From Methanobacteriota archaeon (GTDB taxonomy: Archaea; Thermoplasmatota; Thermoplasmata; Methanomassiliicoccales; UBA472): DNA of 64,000 nucleotides. The stretch covers positions 1 through 64,000 of the forward strand of contig JAAYDU010000026.1 in assembly GCA_012729095.1 (NCBI GenBank), in the 5' to 3' direction. Under the pieces are notes generated by a model that saw only the letters and a list, made by a program, of their open reading frames with translations, did no database searches and was not told the origin of the DNA. Positions 1 through 9,976 of this stretch are shown piece by piece. The position numbers and the translations under genes were made by a program. Every line of letters starts with the position of its first letter. The first letter of the stretch is position 1.

Positions 1-297
1 GGGCGCCTTTGCGAAAAATATCATTCCGTCGGTGAGATGGACGCCATTGAAGCCCTGCGGGCTTTGTCCGGTGGGGGAAACGTTTCCGGTCGTTTTTATG
101 GCGTTCGCCTCGTATCTGGTGGAAAGGTTAGGATGAAGTGAACACTTGTCCTGGGCCGGAAAGAATGATGGACGGACTCTCCCGAACGATCCATATGCGG
201 TAGGTATCGTGCACGTTCGTTCAGCGCATCCATTTTTCAATTTTTTTACTTTAATAAATCACTCTATCTTTTAATATTCAGCACATCATTCAATTCA

Positions 298-2457
298 TTG
301 ATCCGCATGAAACGTCGTCCTTTCGATAAATTCAACAGCCTTCTCACGCACGGGGCCATGGCCGTTGCCGTATCCGCCCTCGTTATGATGACGCTTCTAT
401 ACGTCCCCGCGAACGTAAGCGCGGAACAGGTCACAGGTTGGGCAGACCCAACGTTGCTCTCCGAGGCTTCCGATAGTGCCTTGGGCATCATCCATCCTCA
501 GGTCGCGATGAACGACAAAGGTGACGCCATCGCCATCTGGACCCAGCAGGACGGTTCTTCCCAATACAACCTGCACGCGAGGATGTTCTCAGATGGTTCA
601 TGGGGCCGTCCGGTCTTCCTGGAGAACTCCACCGGTAACGTGTACAATCCCCGCATCGCCATGAATGAAAAGGGTGACGCGGTCGCGGTATGGCGGCAGT
701 CCGACGGCGCATTCAATAGCGTGTATGCCAACGAGTTCGTGCATGGGTCATGGGGAACGGCGACCTTGTTGGAGGGTCGCGATGGTAACGCATACTATCC
801 CCAGATCGCAGTGGATGGTGAAGGCAACGCCATAGCGGTTTGGCATCAGAGCGAAGGAACTTACAACAACATCTATGCCAACAGGTACTCCAACAGGGTC
901 TGGGGTGAAGCAATGCTCCTGGAGAGCAATGACAGCATGGCCTCCGACCCTCAGATAGCCATGGATGACGATGGGGACGCGATCGTGGTTTGGCGGGATC
1001 TATGGAACGGAACGCTAAACGACATCCATGCCATTTCATGGAACGAAGGAACATGGGGTGATCGGGTTCGCATAAGTGAGCCATCGAACTCCGCCACAAA
1101 TCCTCAGATCGCCACCGATGGCCACGGGACGATGGTGGCCGTATGGTACCAGGTGTTTAAAGGAACATACCGCATTTTCGCCACGATCAATTCCAACGGA
1201 ACCTGGGGGGTACCGGTCCAGATCGATGATAATTCCAGCCGCGCCATTGACCCCTCGATCGCGATGAACGATCGCGGCGATGCCGTCGTCGTTTGGAGGC
1301 AGCAGAACGAGCTGTCCCTATTAAGGAATGTCTGTGCGAACGTGTACTCCGATGCCGCATGGGGAACGCCGACCACCATCAGGAACAGCACCGGAAACAT
1401 CCAGATCCCCAGCGTGGCGCTGGCCGACAACGGGGACGCGATCGTCACATGGAGCGATGACTGCGATTCGCCCAGGAGCATCTACGCGGACCGGTATTCC
1501 AACGGCATCTGGGAAACGCCAACGCTCATCGAGGACCACAGCGTGTTCGCCGAAAATCCCCGTGTCGCCATGGATGGCAACGGGAACGCGATCATGGTAT
1601 GGAACGAGTGGGGCTCCACGTTCATCCGCGAATATGCGTTGATGTTCATGCCGGAGGTCGAAGTTACCGTCGATCTCCCCATCCCTGGCGAGATCGTTCA
1701 TTCTCCGTCCGTCCTCGTGTCGGGGGCCGTCGACCCCGGTCTCTCGTTGACCATCAACGATCACAACGTCGCCAACGATGGGAGCGGTCACTACTCGGCG
1801 GTGATACCGCTCCTGGAAGGTGCGAACACGATAACCGTGATAGCGACGAACGGGGTATGGGGCACCAGCGGTTCGACCAGCGTCACCGTCACTTACGTCA
1901 ACCAGATGCAGCAGGATATTGACGAGCTTGACCAGCAGTTGGACGACGTCCGGAACGAAACTAGCGGTCTGGCGGACCAGCTCAATGAGGCCTCGGCGCG
2001 GTTGAACGAGACGCGGGCCCTGCTCAACCTCACGAGGGATTGGCTGCAGGATGTCAGCGATCGGCTCGCTTCCTGCTGTGACGCTCAGAACATGACCGCC
2101 GAGCAGGTGTCGGAGGCGCTCGCGCAGATATCATCGATTAGAACGGCGCTATTGGACCTGCGGGACACGCTAAACAATACCAACGGCAACGTGACAGAAC
2201 TGAACGGTTCTTTGGACGCCTCGAACGATGACATCGTCGCGATGATGGGGGAAATCGACGGGATCATAGCCGAATTGGATTCCTCCGCCAACGCCATTTC
2301 TTCAATTCAGGACGATCTCTCTGACGCGGAGGGGGACATCGACGCGCTGAAGAGCGACGGACCGCCGCTCGCACTGGGCGCGCTGGGTCTTTCGGTCGGT
2401 TTGATGGCCTTAGTTATCGTACTCTTGACGAGGGTGCGGAAGCCCAAGGCGCCCTAA
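298..2457 (+). CDS. Secreted or surface protein: ~50-60 aa repeats (N-P-x-I-A-M-D-x-x-G-D-A-I-V-V-W) suggesting a beta-propeller, then an Ig/glucodextranase-B-like domain, a coiled coil and a C-terminal TM anchor
   Basis: Repeated PQIAMDxxGDAIAVW / YANxYSNGxWG units; C-terminal DIDELDQQLDDVRNE... heptads; terminal hydrophobic segment followed by RKPKAP. Confidence 0.8.
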   Translation: MIRMKRRPFDKFNSLLTHGAMAVAVSALVMMTLLYVPANVSAEQVTGWADPTLLSEASDSALGIIHPQVAMNDKGDAIAIWTQQDGSSQYNLHARMFSDGSWGRPVFLENSTGNVYNPRIAMNEKGDAVAVWRQSDGAFNSVYANEFVHGSWGTATLLEGRDGNAYYPQIAVDGEGNAIAVWHQSEGTYNNIYANRYSNRVWGEAMLLESNDSMASDPQIAMDDDGDAIVVWRDLWNGTLNDIHAISWNEGTWGDRVRISEPSNSATNPQIATDGHGTMVAVWYQVFKGTYRIFATINSNGTWGVPVQIDDNSSRAIDPSIAMNDRGDAVVVWRQQNELSLLRNVCANVYSDAAWGTPTTIRNSTGNIQIPSVALADNGDAIVTWSDDCDSPRSIYADRYSNGIWETPTLIEDHSVFAENPRVAMDGNGNAIMVWNEWGSTFIREYALMFMPEVEVTVDLPIPGEIVHSPSVLVSGAVDPGLSLTINDHNVANDGSGHYSAVIPLLEGANTITVIATNGVWGTSGSTSVTVTYVNQMQQDIDELDQQLDDVRNETSGLADQLNEASARLNETRALLNLTRDWLQDVSDRLASCCDAQNMTAEQVSEALAQISSIRTALLDLRDTLNNTNGNVTELNGSLDASNDDIVAMMGEIDGIIAELDSSANAISSIQDDLSDAEGDIDALKSDGPPLALGALGLSVGLMALVIVLLTRVRKPKAP

Positions 2458-2606
2458 CGGCAAAGATATCTTGCGCTTCGAACGATCAGGAGGCCGTTCG
2501 ATCTCCAATACCAGTGGAGGCGCTCCCCGTCCTCGAAAAATCGTTATATATCCGCTATCCCGGTAGTCATCAGAATACATATCGCTCATCTGGCCAGGTG
2601 AATCGC

Positions 2607-3941
2607 ATGTTCATGAGACTGAAATCCGTATGGTACGATCTGACGACCAGCTTCTGGTTCGTCCCCATAGTGTCCATACTGGTGGCCTTCGCCGGGGCCT
2701 ATGTCTCCATCTTCATCGACTCCTCGGTCGACATAGACCCGCCTGGTTTCTTCCAGCACATCCTGTGCAGCAACGTCGATTCCGCCCGCAGCGTGCTTTC
2801 CACCATCTCCGGGGCCATGATCGGCGTGGCCGGTACAGTCTTCTCCATCACCCTGGTGGCTTTGACACTGGCCTCATCCCAGTTCGGCTCCCGGCTGCTC
2901 AGGAACTTCATGCACGACAGAACCAATCAGGTGGTGCTGGGGAGCTATATCGCCACGTTCGTCTATTGCCTCATAATCCTGAACGCCATCGATGAGGGCG
3001 TCGGGTTCGAATTCGTACCTGAGATATCGGTACTCATTTCCATCGTGGCCGCTGTGGCCAATATAGTGCTGCTGGTCATATTCATACATCACATATCTAT
3101 GGGCATACAGGCCGACAAGGTGATATCGGACATATCCACGACCTTGAACTTGAACTTGAACACCATATTCCCGGACGAGATTCAGGGGGATGAGGTGCTG
3201 GAGGACGCTTTGGACCTGGACGAATTAAAAAAGGGTTACGAAGAGAGGTATTCGGTCAGGGCGCCCAGGGGTGGTTACCTGCAGTACGTCAACTACGATA
3301 CCACGCTCTCCGCCGCCAAGGAGGGCGACCTGCTGGTGATCGTCAATTTCCGGCCAGGCGATCACGTGGTGTTCGAATCCCCCGTCATTGAGGTATGCTA
3401 TAACGGCGATATTCCTGAAAAGAGCATAAGGAGGCTGGAAACGGCGTTCCTGGTGGGAAACGTCAGAACGCCCTACCAGGACGCCGAGTTCTCCATCCAT
3501 CAGATGGTGGAGATAGCCGCCAGGGCTCTTTCCCCCGGGGTGAACGATCCCTACACGGCCATTGCCTGCGTGGATAACCTCACATCGACACTGTGCCACC
3601 TCACCAGGGTGAAGTTCCCGTTGAGGTACCGTTACGATGATGACGCCGAAGACGCTGATGAAAGGACGGTCCGGGTGATCGCCGACGTTCTCACGTTCGA
3701 AGGAATGCTGAACGCCGCCTTCAACCAGATCCGGCAGTTCGCGGGAGGCAGTCCGGCGGTACTGATCAGGCTGATGGAATCGCTGGTCACCATCCATCAG
3801 TTCGTCCGCACGGACCAGCAGAAGCAAGCCGTCCAAAAGCACATGAGAATGGTCTACCGGATGGCCGAGCACTCGTTCGTCGAGGAGAGCGACCTGATCG
3901 ACCTGAAGGAGAGGATCAAGGCCATCGTAAGGGACTTCTGA
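2607..3941 (+). CDS. DUF2254-like predicted membrane protein
   Basis: N-terminal TM segments and the SARSVLSTISGAMIGVAGTVFSITLVALTLASSQFGSRLLRNF motif; ATG at 2607 preferred over the ORF-track start. Confidence 0.8.
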   Translation: MFMRLKSVWYDLTTSFWFVPIVSILVAFAGAYVSIFIDSSVDIDPPGFFQHILCSNVDSARSVLSTISGAMIGVAGTVFSITLVALTLASSQFGSRLLRNFMHDRTNQVVLGSYIATFVYCLIILNAIDEGVGFEFVPEISVLISIVAAVANIVLLVIFIHHISMGIQADKVISDISTTLNLNLNTIFPDEIQGDEVLEDALDLDELKKGYEERYSVRAPRGGYLQYVNYDTTLSAAKEGDLLVIVNFRPGDHVVFESPVIEVCYNGDIPEKSIRRLETAFLVGNVRTPYQDAEFSIHQMVEIAARALSPGVNDPYTAIACVDNLTSTLCHLTRVKFPLRYRYDDDAEDADERTVRVIADVLTFEGMLNAAFNQIRQFAGGSPAVLIRLMESLVTIHQFVRTDQQKQAVQKHMRMVYRMAEHSFVEESDLIDLKERIKAIVRDF

Positions 3942-4063
3942 GCACATGGCCCGATTCCGATCATATAGCGGCGATCACAGGTCAAACGAAAGAATGCCAT
4001 GATAGGATCGAGCGCTTTCGCGCCAAGTGTGAAAAGAAAGGGAAAGGGTTTGCGGGGCTTTCC

Positions 4064-5830
4064 TCATCCCTTCCGGCGCAGGAAGACCAGGACCAGGGCC
4101 ACGACGGCCACGATAAGGCCTACCACGCCCAGTATGCCCATGGGCATGGCGGTCGAACCAACGCTAGCGATCTCGTCGTTGGCAGAGTCCAGATCTTCCT
4201 GGAGCTGGTCGATCGCGTCCTGCTGTTCAGCGATATGTTCCTCAAGCCCAGGCACCGGGTCGTTGTAGGTCACGGTCAGGGATACGTTCGCCACGTTCCC
4301 AGCCGCGTCCATCGCCGTTACCGTCAGGGCGTTGGCGCCATCATCAAGCTCCACAAGCGCCGAGAACTCCCCGGAAGCGGACACCATCACCAGCATGCCG
4401 TTCACGTCCAATATCGCGTCCGGCTCGGTGGTTCCGGATATCTCGAACAGCGGGCGGTCCGTGGTGGTCGAGGTCTGGTCCACCTGCAGATCGGGGGGCG
4501 CCGCATCAGGGAACGAGTAAGTGCTGACCCAGATGGTGCTCGCCGAGGTGAACGCGTAGTAGCCGACCAGGACCGTTCCGGATTCCATGCTCACCGATCC
4601 TATGGAATACGAGCTTCCTGCCGCATTGAGCTCGATCCTCTCGATCTCCGACCATCCGATCCAGGGCGTGAAGACGGCGGCCTCCCGGTCATAGTAGGTC
4701 TCCGCCCAGGTCACCACCGCCCTTCCCAGGTCGTCAATCGCTATCTCCGGGTACATGAGCCCGGATAGGTTGGAGGCCAGCGAGATCATTGGCGTCCACT
4801 CTCCATCATCGTACATGGTCACGTTCACCGCGAACTCGGCACCGGTCTGATCCGTAGAAACCACCATCGCCTTTCCGTCGCGGTTCATCACCATGTTGGA
4901 GTTCCATGAGTAGGTGTTGTTCACCCCCGCCACAGGTTCCGGTGAAGACCAGGTCCCGTCCACGGTGACGCTGTAATAGGTCGATGTGTACGGCGGGTCG
5001 TTCTTCATGTAGGCAACCATGAACTCCCCGGTGGAATCGTCCACCCCCACCCGGTTCCAGGTGGTGTACATCCCCATGTCGTCTATCTCCGTCGGAGGCC
5101 CCCATTCCCCCGTCGGGGCCCGGGTCGAAACCATAACGCGATTGTTGGAGTCCGCATGCAGCCAGCTCACCGCGGCACGTCCGGAGTCGGTCAGCGTTCC
5201 GTATACGCCTTCGATGAGATCGCCATTTGGAACGGTCTGCAGCATCTCCGCCTCCCATCCCGATCCGGCCGTGTACGTGTGTACCTCCACGCCAATGGAG
5301 GTGCTGTTGGACCACTTGTGGGCCAGGATGGCCTCCCCGTGCCCGTTCACCGCCAGCCTGGAGGACTTCCATGTACCGGACCTGGTCTCTCCAAGGTCGT
5401 ACACTTCGCTCCAGCCGTTGCCCGGATCGTACGTCCGCGACATAATGTGGAGCTTGGTAGTGTACTTCAACCAGCAGAGTATTGCGCTGCCGTTGTCGCC
5501 CATTCCCACCTGAGGATAGGATACCGATTCCCCGCTAGGTGAGGCATCAAGTACTTCAGGCCAGCTCCATCCCGTCTCCGGGGTGTACATCGAATGGCAG
5601 ATGTAACTGTTGGAAGAGTCGTCTGCCTCGGACCAGACCGCCATCATGTTCCCGTTGGCCGATTGGGCTACGAACGGGTCGTTGCCGTACCAAAGGTTCT
5701 TTTGGACGGCCACACCGCCGTCCCATGTCCCACCTGCATCTTCGGCCTGCGCGGCCGGCAAAGCAAGCATTCCCAGCATCATCACCGCGACCATAGCCAC
5801 AGCTGATAACATCCTGATCTCCACCTTCAC
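4064..5830 (-). CDS. Secreted surface protein with the same architecture as 298-2457 (signal peptide, propeller-like repeats, Ig-like domain, coiled coil, TM)
   Basis: N-terminal signal MKVEIRMLSAVAMVAVMMLGMLALPAAQA; TDRPLFEISGTTEPDAILDVNG...ANALTVTAMDAAGNVANVSLTVTYNDP; HIAEQQDAIDQLQEDLDSAND coiled coil; terminal TM + RRKG. Confidence 0.8.
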   Translation of the reverse strand: MKVEIRMLSAVAMVAVMMLGMLALPAAQAEDAGGTWDGGVAVQKNLWYGNDPFVAQSANGNMMAVWSEADDSSNSYICHSMYTPETGWSWPEVLDASPSGESVSYPQVGMGDNGSAILCWLKYTTKLHIMSRTYDPGNGWSEVYDLGETRSGTWKSSRLAVNGHGEAILAHKWSNSTSIGVEVHTYTAGSGWEAEMLQTVPNGDLIEGVYGTLTDSGRAAVSWLHADSNNRVMVSTRAPTGEWGPPTEIDDMGMYTTWNRVGVDDSTGEFMVAYMKNDPPYTSTYYSVTVDGTWSSPEPVAGVNNTYSWNSNMVMNRDGKAMVVSTDQTGAEFAVNVTMYDDGEWTPMISLASNLSGLMYPEIAIDDLGRAVVTWAETYYDREAAVFTPWIGWSEIERIELNAAGSSYSIGSVSMESGTVLVGYYAFTSASTIWVSTYSFPDAAPPDLQVDQTSTTTDRPLFEISGTTEPDAILDVNGMLVMVSASGEFSALVELDDGANALTVTAMDAAGNVANVSLTVTYNDPVPGLEEHIAEQQDAIDQLQEDLDSANDEIASVGSTAMPMGILGVVGLIVAVVALVLVFLRRKG

Positions 5831-5998
5831 AAAAGCACCTCCGGGGCACTATCCCCAATTATCATTGTCCGGGTGAATATAGGAAGTTTGTCATTTTGTC
5901 GAAATCAGAGGCGACGGACCGTGGCAAAATGCCGATATCATGATGGTGGCATCCGTCCGGTAGAAATCGCTATTACCGGCCCCAACCATCCTCGATCG

Positions 5999-6466
5999 AT
6001 GTCGGACGAAGACCTCATGGCCCGCTGCGGACTGTACTGCGGCATATGCGCCGAGAGGGCCGTGCTCCCCCGCATGTCCCGCGACCTGCTCAAGCTAGTC
6101 CATGATGAAGGGTATGACGACCATTTCAGGGACATTCCTTCCATTAGGGACCATTATCCCTCTTTCGTCAAGGTGTTGGAAGGGCTTTCGCAACTCGATT
6201 GCCGCTGCCGGGCAGGGGGCGATGACGGTTGTCCCATCCGGACCTGCGCCGACCGCAAGGGCATCCGTGTGTGCATGGAATGCGACGAGTTCCCTTGCGC
6301 CAAATGGCTAGCCCTGTCCGAGTTCCACCCAATGCTGGTTTTGGACGCGGAGATGTACCGGAAGGAGGGCAGGGAACGATGGCTCGATGTCCAGAGGCAG
6401 AGGGCGGCCAAGGGGTTCCACTACGGCATGGTAAAGATGGTCCAGGCCGGTGAAAGGAAGGTCTGA
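5999..6466 (+). CDS. DUF3795-like Cys-rich protein
   Basis: MARCGLYCGICAER...CRCRAGGDDGCPIRTCADRKGIRVCMECDEFPC. Confidence 0.65.
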   Translation: MSDEDLMARCGLYCGICAERAVLPRMSRDLLKLVHDEGYDDHFRDIPSIRDHYPSFVKVLEGLSQLDCRCRAGGDDGCPIRTCADRKGIRVCMECDEFPCAKWLALSEFHPMLVLDAEMYRKEGRERWLDVQRQRAAKGFHYGMVKMVQAGERKV

Positions 6467-6472
6467 CGAACG

Positions 6473-7546
6473 CTACTCGTCGTCCCCCAGGTCCTTCAAC
6501 GCCGGGCAGCTCTCCCCGGGCGTTTCCTTGACCAGGGCGCAGGACTTGGTGCTCCTGGTCTTTAACCAGGAGGCCGTCATGGCCACCGCCAGGATGGCCA
6601 CGATTATGAACAGCGATGTAAGCACCGGCACGTGGTAGTGGAATATTCCGGCAAGCATCTTCGCCCCCACGAATCCCAGTATTCCTGCGAGCCCGTACTT
6701 CAGATAGCAGAACAGGGTCATGATATGCGAGAGCGCGAAGTACATGGACCGGAGTCCGAGCACGGCAAAGGCGTTTGAGCTGAACACTATGAAGGAAGAG
6801 GTGGTTATGCCGAGTATGGCCGGGATGGAGTCCACGGCGAACACTATGTCCGTGCTCTCTATCACCAGCAGGGCGATGAACATGGGGGTGGCCCACAGCA
6901 CCATCTTTCCATTGCCGTTGTCATGGCGCACGAAGAACTTGTCCTCGTGATAGTCCTTGGTGACCTTCAAGAACCTGCGGAAGAAACGGACCATGAGGTT
7001 GTGGTTCGGGTCCACGTTCTCCTTCTCCTTCCCCACAACCATCTTGACGGCCGTGATTATCAGGAACGCCCCGAATATGTACAGCACCCATTCAAAGGAC
7101 TCCACCAGCGTCACTCCGACCATGATGAAGGCCAGCCTGAAGATCAATGCTCCCAGGATCCCGTAGAACAGCACCTTGTGCTGGAACTTGCGGGGGATGC
7201 AGAACGAGCTGAATATGAGTATGATGACGAAAAGGTTGTCCACGCTTAGCATGAGCTCCATGAGATAGCCAGTGGTGAACTCCAGTCCAGCGTCCGACCC
7301 CATGTAGAAGTATATCCCGGCGTTGAAGGCGATGGCAGCTCCAATGAAGAAGGCCATCTGCAGCAGTGCCTCCCTCGGCCTGATGATATGGGCCTTGCGG
7401 TTGAACACCCCGAGGTCCATGATCATGAGCGCGGCGAAGCTGACTATGAACACTATCCAGGCCAAGTCCGTAACTTCTGTCAAGGGCACCAACTGTCCTA
7501 GGCTCGGTTCAGGGAGCTCGTCCATGAACCGCAGCTGTTTCGGCAT
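6473..7546 (-). CDS. TerC/Alx family integral membrane protein
   Basis: MELMLSVDNLFVIILIFSSF and ESTDIVFAVDSIPAILGITTSSFIVFSSNAFAVLGLRSMYF motifs. Confidence 0.9.
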   Translation of the reverse strand: MPKQLRFMDELPEPSLGQLVPLTEVTDLAWIVFIVSFAALMIMDLGVFNRKAHIIRPREALLQMAFFIGAAIAFNAGIYFYMGSDAGLEFTTGYLMELMLSVDNLFVIILIFSSFCIPRKFQHKVLFYGILGALIFRLAFIMVGVTLVESFEWVLYIFGAFLIITAVKMVVGKEKENVDPNHNLMVRFFRRFLKVTKDYHEDKFFVRHDNGNGKMVLWATPMFIALLVIESTDIVFAVDSIPAILGITTSSFIVFSSNAFAVLGLRSMYFALSHIMTLFCYLKYGLAGILGFVGAKMLAGIFHYHVPVLTSLFIIVAILAVAMTASWLKTRSTKSCALVKETPGESCPALKDLGDDE

Positions 7547-7668
7547 GCTTAGCGAACGTCAATATTTACGCTTATCCGTTCTAATCATCTCCCAATTCAG
7601 ATGATGTTGGCTGCATCGAGCGGACCAGGCATTCTTCCTTTTATATCCTTTAAAGATCATCATTCCAT

Positions 7669-8649
7669 GTGCAGCGGCGGACCATGGCCATCCTGGCCCT
7701 TTACTTCCTTTCCCCGGTGATAGGGGAGATGGTATCCGGTTCCTCGCCTCCCTCTGAGTTCTTCACCGTCTTCGGCCTCTTGGTCCTGCCTCTCCTCTAC
7801 GGTGGAGGGGCTCTGATCATAAGGGAGCTTTCGGTCATCTGGGGAAAAGGTTGGGCGTCCATTCTGATAATGGGTCTCGCTTACGGCATCATCGAGGAGG
7901 GTCTGATGGTCAGATCCTTCTTCGACCCGGGCTGGGTGGACATCGGGGCACTTGGCGAGTACGGGCGTTTCCTGGGGGTCAATTGGGTATGGACGGTGAT
8001 GTTGACGCTGTTCCACTGCATGTTCAGCATCGCCGTTCCGATATTGCTCGTGAACATCGCTATGCCGGACCAGGCCGGAAAACGATGGATATCGGACAGA
8101 TGGCTGAAACGCCTGGGAGCCGCGTTCATCGTGAACGTGATCGTGGGCTTCCTGCTCTTCACCAGGTACTCCCCGGGGCCGCTCGAATGCTCGGTGGCGG
8201 CGATAATGGTAATATCTTTGTTCGCCATCGCCCACGAGATCCCGGCGCACCCTTTCCGCATCGGGGGCAGGCTGGAACGCCCTCGTCGGTTCTTCTCAAT
8301 CGGCCTTCTCCTCGGTTCAGGGATACTTCTCATCGGCTGGGTCGTTCCGTCCACAGGGGTGCATCCGATCGTAACCATCATCATGGAGGCCGTACTGGCT
8401 ATCCTGTGCCTCTTGGCGGCCATACGGTGGTCAGATGCTGGTCGTGCCTGGGACGACCGACACAAGTTGGCGCTGGCCGCCGGAGCGCTTTCCTTTCTGC
8501 TGTTCATGGACCTCATCCTCCTCTCGCAGATGATGTTCGAGATGGGGGTGGTAGCGCTTCTCGTCGCGATCGGCCTGCTCGTCATGTGGCACAAGGTGTC
8601 ACGGAGGGAGAGAACGGCGAAGGCCGGTATTCCTGTGGTCAATCAGTGA
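7669..8649 (+). CDS. Multi-pass membrane protein of unknown function
   Basis: Many hydrophobic segments; alternative ATG start at 7684. Confidence 0.6.
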   Translation: MQRRTMAILALYFLSPVIGEMVSGSSPPSEFFTVFGLLVLPLLYGGGALIIRELSVIWGKGWASILIMGLAYGIIEEGLMVRSFFDPGWVDIGALGEYGRFLGVNWVWTVMLTLFHCMFSIAVPILLVNIAMPDQAGKRWISDRWLKRLGAAFIVNVIVGFLLFTRYSPGPLECSVAAIMVISLFAIAHEIPAHPFRIGGRLERPRRFFSIGLLLGSGILLIGWVVPSTGVHPIVTIIMEAVLAILCLLAAIRWSDAGRAWDDRHKLALAAGALSFLLFMDLILLSQMMFEMGVVALLVAIGLLVMWHKVSRRERTAKAGIPVVNQ

Positions 8650-8661
8650 TGAACCAATGCC

Positions 8662-9867
8662 TCACTGGGCGCTGACCGCCAGATTCGCCCTGCATATGGC
8701 CAGCCAGGCCATGGCGCAGGTCGCTCCCACGATCACGTTTATCATCCCCAGCACCAGCAGCAGGTCGCTGCCCGCCAAAGACACTATGATCATTCCCAGG
8801 CTGCCCAGCACCAGGCCGAAGCAGTTGATTAGGGAGGATGCCGCCCCCGCGTCCTCCTTCTGCTGCTCCAGCATCAGGAAGGTACCGGCAGGGCGCACGC
8901 AGGACCCCATCAGCGTGGCCGGTAATAGAGCAAGGGCGAAGAACATCGGACCGGCGTTACCGAATGCCGCTACCAGCAGGCCAGCCAGGGCCATTATCCC
9001 GAAGCAGGCCACCACTATCGAGCGGCGCGTGAAGTAACGAGAGAGGTAAAGGTAAAGGAAGGGGCCCAGGAGCATTCCCATGGCGTTAAGGGCGAAGTAA
9101 AGGCTGTACGTTTGCGCGGAGAGGCCGAAAACGTCCTGATAGATGTAGGAAGAATCGGCGATGAAGGCCAGGGAGGCCAGGCTCACCAGTGAGAACACCA
9201 GCAGCAAAGAGCTGAACCCGGGGTTGCGAAGCACCGCGCCCAGGCGGCGCATGGCCTGCGGCACGGTGCCTTTGAACCGGGTCTTCAAGGTCTCCTCCAG
9301 CAGCAGGCATCCTGCGAGGGAGATCAGCCCTATGAGCGCCAGCACCCAGAAAAGACCGCGCCAGGACATGATCGGCAGCAGGGACGCGCCAAGGACCGGG
9401 GCAACCGCTGGAGAGATCACGACCATCGATTGCACGATGGACAGCACCGACTCCCGGCGCCTCCCTTCGTACACATCCTTGATCATGGCGGTTGCCACGG
9501 CAGAGGCCGCGCTGCCTCCCACGGCCTGCAGCACCCGGAAGGCGATGAGCATGAATATGTCCCACGAAACAGCGCACCCCGCGCTGGCCAGAACGTAAAT
9601 GGAAAGGCCGATCAGCAGCACCCGCCGCCGCCCGTACTTGTCGCTAAGAGGCCCCCAGAACAGCATGCCCAGGCTGAAGAACATGAAGAAGAGCACCAGG
9701 GTGAGGTTGGTGAGGGCGGACGACACTCCGAAGTACTCCCCCATTCGGGGGAGCGCCGGCAGGTACAGGTCAGTGGACAGGGGGACGAAGGCCGAGAGCA
9801 CGGCAAGCAATGCGATCAGCCCCTTACCGCCTAGGTACCTCTGTGCAACGACCTCCCGCGCGACCAT
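8662..9867 (-). CDS. MFS transporter, Bcr/CflA-like drug resistance
   Basis: ALLAVLSAFVPLSTDLYLPALPRMGEYF...LSDKYGRRRVLLIG; start reassigned to MVAREVV at 9867 because the longer ORF overlaps the divergent gene. Confidence 0.85.
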   Translation of the reverse strand: MVAREVVAQRYLGGKGLIALLAVLSAFVPLSTDLYLPALPRMGEYFGVSSALTNLTLVLFFMFFSLGMLFWGPLSDKYGRRRVLLIGLSIYVLASAGCAVSWDIFMLIAFRVLQAVGGSAASAVATAMIKDVYEGRRRESVLSIVQSMVVISPAVAPVLGASLLPIMSWRGLFWVLALIGLISLAGCLLLEETLKTRFKGTVPQAMRRLGAVLRNPGFSSLLLVFSLVSLASLAFIADSSYIYQDVFGLSAQTYSLYFALNAMGMLLGPFLYLYLSRYFTRRSIVVACFGIMALAGLLVAAFGNAGPMFFALALLPATLMGSCVRPAGTFLMLEQQKEDAGAASSLINCFGLVLGSLGMIIVSLAGSDLLLVLGMINVIVGATCAMAWLAICRANLAVSAQ

Positions 9868-9976
9868 CTGGAACAGGTCCGGCCTACCCTCTCCCCCGGA
9901 TATAACGTTTTGGCAATCATGTCCGAAAGATGCACAAACTATATGGGGCCGCCATCTCTCAGGTGCTCCGAGCGAA

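Noticed and set aside
1-141. Possible C-terminal end of an upstream gene (frames 1 and 2 both open to stops near 136-141)
   Set aside because: Too short and two competing frames; cannot assign a product.
1321-1791. Antisense ORF (156 aa, minus)
   Set aside because: Shadow ORF of a GC-rich coding strand opposite a clear repeat protein.
3225-3947. Antisense ORF (240 aa, minus)
   Set aside because: Lies fully opposite the DUF2254 gene; composition typical of shadow ORFs.
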